Source: CAYLOP01 sp964385305 (lineage in GTDB: Bacteria > Chloroflexota > Anaerolineae > Anaerolineales > E44-bin32). Taken from it: a DNA stretch of 21,978 bases. The stretch is from assembly GCA_964385305.1 (NCBI GenBank), contig CAYLOP010000036.1:1-21978 (forward strand), read 5' to 3'. The position numbers and the translations under genes were made by a program. The notes below the pieces were generated by a model. That model was not told where the DNA came from and made no database searches. It was given only the letters and a program-made list of their open reading frames with translations. Shown here in pieces: positions 16,219 through 21,978 of this stretch (position 1 is the stretch's first letter; each line of letters begins with the position of its first letter).

Positions 16219-17241
16219 TCATCCAAGTGTCTCCGGTGACATAGCGCGCGCACCAGGCTGAAGGGGCTCGTCACCTTCCACAAGGATGTCCCCAGGATTC
16301 TCCACCATGCTACTCGCCAGAATCATGAATTGCGCAGGGCTTACACCCATGAGGTTGATGGAAGTTTCATCGTGGGACCATACCATCATCGCTCCTGCAC
16401 GTCCTTTGATGGCACGAACATCCGTTCTCAATGCCTCTCCGGCGGCATCTATGCACGCGCTTCTCACACGTGCGTGGCCATCGACCAGCAGAAACTCGGT
16501 CACAATTTGTCGGATCAATTCAGACACAATCAAACTCGATCCGGATAACTGGACTAGCTCACGCTCCGCGAGCTGTTCCAATCCCTTGCGTGTGTCCGCT
16601 GGCGTTGGACTCGAAAGGGAGAGGCAATCATTGAAATATGGAGCCAGCCACTGCAGGCCAGCGGTATCGCCTTTGAGTACAGCATGGACTTCCTCAATGC
16701 TCATTACCTCCAGGTCGGTACCTGTCCCAGTAAGCAGTCCTTCAAGCACCTTCCTACGGCCGACGTCGGTGGCGCCGAAGAGCAGCCAAGCCTCGATCCA
16801 TGAAAGGTCAACCTCGAACTCCACACGTCGTAAGAGTGACTCACCTGTATACTGCCGAACGATTTCCAAAACCGCATCCATTACAGGCGGGCTCTGGAGT
16901 TGTAAACTGTCGCTCGTACTCGTAAGGGAGACGCCACCTTGAGTTGAATTCGCCTCGGGATAATAAATCGCTGTCTCTAAGGCGAAGCCTCGCTCGACAT
17001 AGCTAAGCAAACCAAACGACTTCGCACTGGCCAATGTTTGAAATGCCGGGATCAGTTCAGGCCGAAGCTGCCCATCAGGCGATACGAGATTTGGGCTTAG
17101 TACCCGCTCTTGTGCGGATTTGAGGGCTTTTTCATCGGTGAGCACGAGGGGGGAGAGCTTGCTTCTGGGTACTTCAATCTGTCGTCCCAGCGCCCTCATC
17201 TGGGGTTCTGTCATCTGAATGTCAACAGTCAGTGAGCTCAT
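16219..17241 (-). CDS. Conserved-looking cytoplasmic protein of unknown function
   Basis: A 340-residue protein without signal peptide or membrane helices, not recognised. Two helical stretches look alike in pattern: ALKSAQERVLSPNLV...LRPELIPAF near 40-70 and RKGLEQLAERELV...IVSELIRQI near 215-245. Each resembles a winged-helix unit, suggesting an internal duplication. A distant likeness to EspG-type secretion chaperones was considered on this layout alone and is not supported by any specific motif. ATG 17241 has GGAG 7 nt upstream; a TTG at 17253 is less likely. It lies between membrane-protein genes of the same operon (58 nt and 40 nt gaps), so a cytoplasmic partner role is plausible. Confidence 0.75.
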   Translation of the reverse strand: MSSLTVDIQMTEPQMRALGRQIEVPRSKLSPLVLTDEKALKSAQERVLSPNLVSPDGQLRPELIPAFQTLASAKSFGLLSYVERGFALETAIYYPEANSTQGGVSLTSTSDSLQLQSPPVMDAVLEIVRQYTGESLLRRVEFEVDLSWIEAWLLFGATDVGRRKVLEGLLTGTGTDLEVMSIEEVHAVLKGDTAGLQWLAPYFNDCLSLSSPTPADTRKGLEQLAERELVQLSGSSLIVSELIRQIVTEFLLVDGHARVRSACIDAAGEALRTDVRAIKGRAGAMMVWSHDETSINLMGVSPAQFMILASSMVENPGDILVEGDEPLQPGARAMSPETLG

Positions 17242-17299
17242 CTTGATCTCCAATGCATCCTTCCAGCACCTTTTCTGGGTGGAACACCATGAATGGACT

Positions 17300-18568
17300 T
17301 TAGAAGGAATACGGATTCTTAATTAGACTGTCCAGGGTTATGATCGGATCCTTGCTTCCGGTTATGATATTCTTACCAACATTGTAGGCGGGATCGACAA
17401 TCGTCTTTGAGATAGCATGACCTTTGCCGAAATTTGCAAAGAGTTGACCCACACCAGGCCCCCCCTTGGATTTCAGCAAAGAACTGACAGGTTTGCTGCC
17501 GATAGCTGGCAAATCCTTTACGCCAGGGATAGGCAGATGATCGCCGGCCAGATCCCCTAAGATTTCCTTGCCCGCCGCTACCCCCGCTGCCTTAAGCCCT
17601 TCGGTCACGTCCCCCGTCGTGATAGCTTTGTCAGCGAAGCTGGTGACAGCCTTGTAACCCCATTTAATGTAGCGCGGCGGACCAGGGATCGTCCCCAACA
17701 CATCGATCGTGACATCCGCACCAAATTTCACCGCTCTGACAGGCAGGGAGGCATAGCCCAACAAGCGGTCCTGCTGTTCGTAACGGGCGGCTGCACGCTG
17801 GTTGTATTCGATCTCGCGCCGCAGCGAATCCCGTTGGATGTTATCCAGCTTTTCTTTGATGGCATCCAATTCGCGCATCACACGCTGATATTCCGGATCG
17901 CTTTCCACATCCCGCCGGACATCGCGCATGCGCTGCTCATGAAGGCGGCGGCCGGCATCTCGATCGGTGAACTCCCGCCAGCGCCGCGCACGCTCCGCGT
18001 CCATCCGGCGGTTGTCCTCTGGCCGCTGCCAGCCCCATGTATTAGACCACTCCTCCCCATCCCTGAGATGCTCCTGGATGTCATTGAATTCATCCCGGTC
18101 GACCCAATACTCACCACCCTGATCCCAAGGTGGGCGATACCAGATCTTGCCATCCTCACTCACCGCGCCCGGCCGTGGCACAAACCCACCATCCTCTTCT
18201 GACCATCGCCAACCACGCTCCAGCCATTTACGATGCCACTCATCCATGCCTGGCGGCAGAACCTCGGGTACCTGTGGTGGAGCGATTGGGTAATCCGATG
18301 GCCTTACACCGGGTTGCGGCAGCCCGCCTGCTGTACTGGTCAGGATATTGCTCAGGACCACACCGGCTGTTGCAGCCCCTCCCACGACCATCGTTATGCC
18401 CTGACGGAAACCGCCCGTACGCATGCAATCCGCAGCATTTAACGGATCTCGCGCACAGTCATCGGCATAGGCTGGCTCGGGTAGAAAAAGCGTGAGCGCT
18501 AAAACCAGCCAACACGCGAGCGCAAGCATTTTTCCCGTCCGGAGCAACCTATTCTGTCGCGTGTTCAT
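17300..18568 (-). CDS. Secreted or membrane-attached coiled-coil protein of unknown function
   Basis: Protein of 422 residues. A signal sequence (about 14-35, ending AYA before DDC) is followed by a second hydrophobic stretch (57-77, GITMVVGGAATAGVVLSNIL). Residues 85-185 are Pro/Trp-rich (PPGMDEWHRKWLERGWRW, GKIWYRPPW, EYWVDRDEF). Residues 186-270 are highly charged and predict a coiled coil (REFTDRDAGRRLHEQRMRD, ELDAIKEKLDNIQRD). The C-terminal 150 residues are Gly/Ala/Pro-rich with weak hydrophobic patches. No catalytic motif is visible. ATG 18568 overlaps the upstream stop as ATGA and has GGAGGT 6 nt before it, so both are co-translated. It could be a cell-surface structural protein or a secreted effector scaffold; neither can be shown. 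Confidence 0.8.
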   Translation of the reverse strand: MNTRQNRLLRTGKMLALACWLVLALTLFLPEPAYADDCARDPLNAADCMRTGGFRQGITMVVGGAATAGVVLSNILTSTAGGLPQPGVRPSDYPIAPPQVPEVLPPGMDEWHRKWLERGWRWSEEDGGFVPRPGAVSEDGKIWYRPPWDQGGEYWVDRDEFNDIQEHLRDGEEWSNTWGWQRPEDNRRMDAERARRWREFTDRDAGRRLHEQRMRDVRRDVESDPEYQRVMRELDAIKEKLDNIQRDSLRREIEYNQRAAARYEQQDRLLGYASLPVRAVKFGADVTIDVLGTIPGPPRYIKWGYKAVTSFADKAITTGDVTEGLKAAGVAAGKEILGDLAGDHLPIPGVKDLPAIGSKPVSSLLKSKGGPGVGQLFANFGKGHAISKTIVDPAYNVGKNIITGSKDPIITLDSLIKNPYSF

Positions 18569-19200
18569 AATTGCACCTCCGGTTGTCGGGTCAGGAAGTG
18601 AGAGCCCAGAATGCTCAAGAGCGAAGTCATACGGATGGAACCGTACCCTGCGCCGCCGCCTGCGGAGGACAAGAGGGCACCCAAAACAAACGGTAGGGCA
18701 AAGGCAACGCCCATACGCACCGCCTTTGGAAACCTGTCACGCACTGGTAGATAGCGAAGGACGATCGCGTCCACACGCTTCCGGAAAAACCAAAGGGCTG
18801 CAGGTACACCGCCCACGATCAACGGTGTCATGATGTCCATACCCTCGCTATGCCCTGGAATGGCGGTGTAGAGCATCCAAAAACCTGCAATCAGTAAAGG
18901 GACGGTGAGGCCCAAAAAGCGTGTGATGTTGCTGCATCCCATGCCGCGCGCCTTCGACGGCTTTCCCGCCGATCCGGCCGGACGAATCCCAGCCGGTGTA
19001 CCTGGGACCCACGCTGTACCGTCATAGCGAAGGAAAGCACCCGTTTGAACATCAATCGCCCACCAGGTCCCACCCCGATCTCGCACTTGAAGCTGGTTCA
19101 CGCTAGCAACAAATTGCTGATAGCTGATCTGGCCTGCATCAAGACTCGACCGCAGTTGCTGGTATCGCTGCCACAGCTGATCAGTCGTACTTGGTTGCAT
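18565..19200 (-). CDS. Three-TM membrane protein with shared N-terminal domain
   Basis: First gene of the four-gene unit, 211 residues, function unknown. Residues 13-69 form the same domain as in the gene at 15387-16178, alignable without gaps: YQQLR, LDAGQI, QLQVRD, GTWWAIDVQTG, RYDG, WVPGTP. It is followed by a basic Gly/Ser linker and three hydrophobic helices (about 93-113, 123-139, 161-179). No signal peptide precedes the domain, so it should be cytoplasmic. ATG 19200 has GGGAG 7 nt upstream. The stop overlaps the next start by 4 nt. Confidence 0.8.
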   Translation of the reverse strand: MQPSTTDQLWQRYQQLRSSLDAGQISYQQFVASVNQLQVRDRGGTWWAIDVQTGAFLRYDGTAWVPGTPAGIRPAGSAGKPSKARGMGCSNITRFLGLTVPLLIAGFWMLYTAIPGHSEGMDIMTPLIVGGVPAALWFFRKRVDAIVLRYLPVRDRFPKAVRMGVAFALPFVLGALLSSAGGGAGYGSIRMTSLLSILGSHFLTRQPEVQL

Positions 19201-19845
19201 ACCATTCTCCCTTTTCGTAATTGTTATTTTAACTTCTGCTACACCTAGTCACGATGTGTATCCCATTGCGCTACAGATTTCGTGTTGGCCTATTTTCAGT
19301 TGGGTGCTTTATGCATTATTGAATCGCTCCTACCCGCCATGCACGGTCCCCCACTCCATCGTTCCCATGACTTCGGCTTCTCCATGACCTATGATACGTC
19401 GAACACCAATATAAAAAAAGTGCGATGTAGAAAGGCACCCTATCTCCGATTTACAGGCAATGTGTAGTCTACAGCCTCCCATAGGTCCCATTGGTTACAC
19501 ATCATACACGTGCGACAAGTCACCAAGCTATCGAGGAACGACAGAGTCTTTATTGAAGTCCAAGATGGCAACGTTGAAGCTCGTTGGATACGATCGGGGC
19601 AATATTATAGTGAAACCCCCGACAATACAATAAGTAATCTGTAAGGCAGCTGGATTCAGAAACTCACGTGGCGAGTATGAGAAGCAGAAAATCGACAAAA
19701 CCCGCTCAGGTATTGGTCATTCTCTACAGTGCTCTCGCATGAAGGTCATCCATTCTTCCGCATGGGGGATAAATACCGATATAGACCTATGTGTGGGTCT
19801 GTCTTACTCACCCCCTCGCAAAAGATGATTCTCACGAGTGATGCG
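19201..19845. other. Intergenic region upstream of the envelope operon
   Basis: A 645-bp gap with no credible gene: the frames present are short, unsupported by ribosome binding sites and match nothing I recognise. It should contain the promoter of the operon starting at 19200 and the terminator of the YkuD gene. A TTTTTTTATATT tract on the minus strand near 19410-19420 is a possible -10 region, but no matching -35 was convincing. No tRNA or repeat array was seen. Confidence 0.4.
19783..19800 (-). terminator. Possible hairpin terminator of the YkuD gene
   Basis: AGACCTA pairs with TGGGTCT (7 bp including one G-T pair) around a 4-nt loop, 46 nt past the stop at 19846. The following minus-strand sequence is AT-rich but lacks a proper U-run, so this is weak. 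Confidence 0.3.
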
Positions 19846-21426
19846 TCAGGGCATTATCTCCACAACAACGCCATCCTCCGCCCAGTCGTAAAGCTCGCCT
19901 GCGGCCTCTAGATCGAGAATAATGCAACCGTACGAAGCGGGTTGTCCCAATACTCTCGCCCACAACCGTACACCACTGGAAAGTATGGGCAAGCCATGGA
20001 TGCCATTCATCAAATCCGGTGTCGCCTTGTAGATCCCCATGAAATGTGGCATATACAAATCCCAAATAGATGCATAGGCGTTCAGGACATGGGATTGAAC
20101 CTGAAAGACGCCTGGAAGCGTCGGTGAGCTGCTGATGCCTGTACTTACCACATGCTCTCGGATTAATTCCCCATCCTGATAAACCCACATGCGTTGTTGG
20201 GAGATACCGATCTCGATACGTTTATCTGTGACGACAGGAAGCACGAGCATGGCATCTTTGGGTGGAATGATCAGCGTTTCGCCGACGACGAGGCCTCTCC
20301 TTGCCACTTCAGGGTTTGCATCGAGCAGCTGCCAATAGGGCAACCCTACCTTGAAACCGATCGAGACAAGCGTCTCCCCTCGTTGTACAACATGGCTTCT
20401 TGGCCTGTATTGGATCAGCAATACATTGTCGATCTCACCCCCCCAGAGTGCATCCCGATAGGAAGCCACAGCCGCCTGCTGATCGAAGGTGCGTTCCTCA
20501 CCTAAGCTGAGATCAATGGCTGCAGTAAACGCGGCGATCTGATCTTCATCCAAACCAATATGCAGACTCTCCAGACTTCTCTCGATTCGTATCCAGGAGC
20601 TGATTTCCGCTAGGGTTGGTTCCCATTTAAAGTGCTCCCCGGTTACCGGATCGTATGCTTGGAGAGTAGCTTCAGCATCGAGGAGACTCTCGACGAGGGT
20701 GGCCGTTTCGGAAACATCACGAATTTGTGGTTCTACTGTCTTGGTGATCAGCGGGATGAATTTATAGTCGAGCAGTAGCTCGGAAGGGTTGGCGACGAGC
20801 AATTCCAGACTCTCCTCCACCGCTAAAGCCGTGCCTGGTTGCCCATGGATACGTTCAACCGTCTCACCGATGATCCTGAGATCGCCTTCGATTGCATCTT
20901 GATCGATCTGGTGAGCCCAATTCACCAGGGCATCCTGGGCGACCTGGGGATCGAGCACAACCCAAGGTCGCACATCGATCCCTTCACGATATGCCGAGAT
21001 CATCTGCGCAATACCCTCAACCAATCCCTGACCGCGGCCAATAGAGAATACCCGTGCAGCCGTTGCTTGTGAATCGACCCTCAAGCCAAATTCGGAAGGT
21101 TGGACGATCCAGGATCGTCCTGCGTCCTGGGCATCGACCGCCGTGATGCGATAGGCATCATTCCAGATACGGTCGATCTCGCGCTCAGCTTGATCCAAAG
21201 TCAACCCTTCAAGAGGAACACCACCAGCATGGACGCCCGGCAGGATGAAACCTGTACATTGATAGTAGCCGTACACGCTCAGGAGAAAGCATATCGGTAA
21301 CAATCCCAAAATCATCAGAGCCGTTAACATGGAAACGAGCAAATTCAACCTACGCGTCTTATTAGGCTTGATAACCTGGTGGGGAGCCGTAGGACTCTTC
21401 CATGCGGGTTGTACTGCGTTCATCAT
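19846..21426 (-). CDS. L,D-transpeptidase-like protein: PG-binding, LysM and YkuD domains
   Basis: Envelope protein of 526 residues. A membrane anchor (about 28-53) is followed by a PG_binding_4/VanW-associated type region (60-330, starting GVHAGGVPLEGLTLDQA), a LysM domain (345-389, VVQRGETLVSIGFKVGLPYW to LIIPP) and a YkuD domain (about 402-524). YkuD enzymes form 3-3 peptidoglycan cross-links through a cysteine thioester. His477 (in GIHGLP) and Cys501 are in place, but the usual S/T-H-G-C reads SYGC and the residue after CI is Ile rather than Arg or Asn. The protein should sit outside the membrane and bind the wall through LysM. ATG 21426 is used; AGGGAG lies about 12 nt upstream, a rather long spacing. 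Confidence 0.9.
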   Translation of the reverse strand: MMNAVQPAWKSPTAPHQVIKPNKTRRLNLLVSMLTALMILGLLPICFLLSVYGYYQCTGFILPGVHAGGVPLEGLTLDQAEREIDRIWNDAYRITAVDAQDAGRSWIVQPSEFGLRVDSQATAARVFSIGRGQGLVEGIAQMISAYREGIDVRPWVVLDPQVAQDALVNWAHQIDQDAIEGDLRIIGETVERIHGQPGTALAVEESLELLVANPSELLLDYKFIPLITKTVEPQIRDVSETATLVESLLDAEATLQAYDPVTGEHFKWEPTLAEISSWIRIERSLESLHIGLDEDQIAAFTAAIDLSLGEERTFDQQAAVASYRDALWGGEIDNVLLIQYRPRSHVVQRGETLVSIGFKVGLPYWQLLDANPEVARRGLVVGETLIIPPKDAMLVLPVVTDKRIEIGISQQRMWVYQDGELIREHVVSTGISSSPTLPGVFQVQSHVLNAYASIWDLYMPHFMGIYKATPDLMNGIHGLPILSSGVRLWARVLGQPASYGCIILDLEAAGELYDWAEDGVVVEIMP

Positions 21427-21646
21427 GAGCAGGGTTTTCTCCCTCTTTACTAATTTCGAAGGTTCCCGTCTTTAAGATTCTCACGTTTCCACGAACTGCT
21501 TTTCGTTATTAGGAACTGAGAAATCATCGATGGCTCAAGATCGTAGCCTCGAATGGTCAAACCCGAGGTTGCAACAAGCTTGCCACGATGTCTATTGATT
21601 ATCGGTGAGGTGGAGGGGCTCACGCAAACGCATGAATTTAAGCCAT
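21427..21646. other. Intergenic region between the GGDEF gene and the YkuD gene
   Basis: 220 bp without a gene. It should contain the YkuD promoter. No riboswitch, hairpin with a U-run or repeat was recognised. Confidence 0.35.
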
Positions 21647-21978
21647 TTAAGAAAAGGATTTCCAGCTTCGCACGCCGTTGTTCTTATTGAGCTTGTCTTG
21701 ATACATGCGCTGATCGGCTTTCCTTTTACCCAAGTTGATTGCATCGCCTTTATGCACCGTTGATGTTCCTATGGAGAGGCTCACGGGAGGCTCTCCGTTC
21801 TGTGTATTATGTAAGATCAGTGTTTTACGTAAACGCTCGACTGTGTTATCGACCACAGATTCGGGTGCATTGGGTAGCAGGACAGCAAATTCATCTCCCC
21901 CTATTCGAGCAACCAGGTCCTCAACACGAAATGTGCTTTTTAGAACTGTAGCTGCTCTCCGAAGCGTTTCATCACCAG
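21647..21978 (-). CDS. Diguanylate cyclase (GGDEF), C-terminal part; 5' end off window
   Basis: The last 109 residues of a GGDEF protein. The frame is open to the right edge. The active-site motif reads ARIGGDEFAVLLP, giving an intact GGDEF. The inhibitory I-site RVED lies five residues before it, matching the RxxD rule, so product inhibition by c-di-GMP is expected. The closing element is VSLSIGTSTV followed by GKRKADQRMYQDK, typical of the family. Active cyclases make c-di-GMP from two GTP. The sensory N-terminus is outside the window. A GTG at 21856 within the domain is not the real start. Confidence 0.93.
   Translation of the reverse strand, partial: GDETLRRAATVLKSTFRVEDLVARIGGDEFAVLLPNAPESVVDNTVERLRKTLILHNTQNGEPPVSLSIGTSTVHKGDAINLGKRKADQRMYQDKLNKNNGVRSWKSFS

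Noticed and set aside
16179..16283. N-terminal extension of the last envelope-operon gene
   Set aside because: It overlaps the preceding gene, and ATG 16178 has a strong ribosome binding site directly before the shared domain.
1..21978. tRNA genes, CRISPR arrays, insertion sequence ends and prophage genes
   Set aside because: Gaps were scanned by eye for T-loop motifs, regularly spaced repeats and transposase or integrase frames; none was found. A covariance-model search would be needed to exclude small RNAs.

Overview
The window reads as a chromosomal segment of a moderate-GC bacterium, most likely a Chloroflexota (Anaerolineae-like) genome or metagenome contig. The grounds are indirect: the mix of a liv-type transporter whose lipoprotein has an Ala/Glu/Pro-rich linker, tandem DegV proteins beside a divergent PlsY, a membrane-anchored reductive-dehalogenase homologue, and a PG-binding/LysM/YkuD protein with an SYGC motif. 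No rRNA, tRNA, CRISPR array, insertion sequence or phage gene was seen. Almost everything lies on the minus strand; the only convincing plus-strand gene is the reductive-dehalogenase homologue at 6558-7916.

Layout. (1) 1-6044, minus: a six-gene unit livK-livH-livM-livG-livF followed by a serine hydroxymethyltransferase-like PLP enzyme that runs off the left edge. Genes overlap or lie close together, and a strong hairpin between livK and livH could set the excess of binding protein over permease. The enzyme keeps the SHMT core but differs at several active-site positions, so it may act on the amino acid the transporter imports. (2) 6558-7916, plus: an RdhA-family corrinoid/iron-sulfur protein with three N-terminal membrane helices in place of a Tat signal. 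(3) 7951-12107, minus: MFS exporter, 76-residue membrane peptide, a degV copy broken by an apparent 13-nt deletion, an intact degV, and plsY. DegV (FakB-type fatty-acid binding) and PlsY (acyl-phosphate:glycerol-3-phosphate acyltransferase) are consecutive partners in fatty-acid incorporation, so this is probably a lipid-uptake module. A short well-initiated ORF ends in TGA in frame with the MFS gene just upstream of it. (4) 12370-14843, minus: an OmpR-type response regulator and a multi-TM GAF histidine kinase, coupled by an ATGA overlap. (5) 15387-19200, minus: a four-gene envelope operon of unrecognised function. Its first and last proteins share a gapless N-terminal domain of about 57 residues, and the unit ends at a clear intrinsic terminator (15276-15308). 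(6) 19846-21978, minus: a PG-binding/LysM/YkuD L,D-transpeptidase-like protein and the 3' part of a GGDEF diguanylate cyclase with an intact I-site.

The best candidates for something undescribed are the four-gene envelope operon, the SHMT variant tied to a liv transporter, the TM-anchored RdhA homologue, and the stop-interrupted 5' end of the MFS gene. Start sites were reassigned by hand where an alternative start lacked a ribosome binding site.
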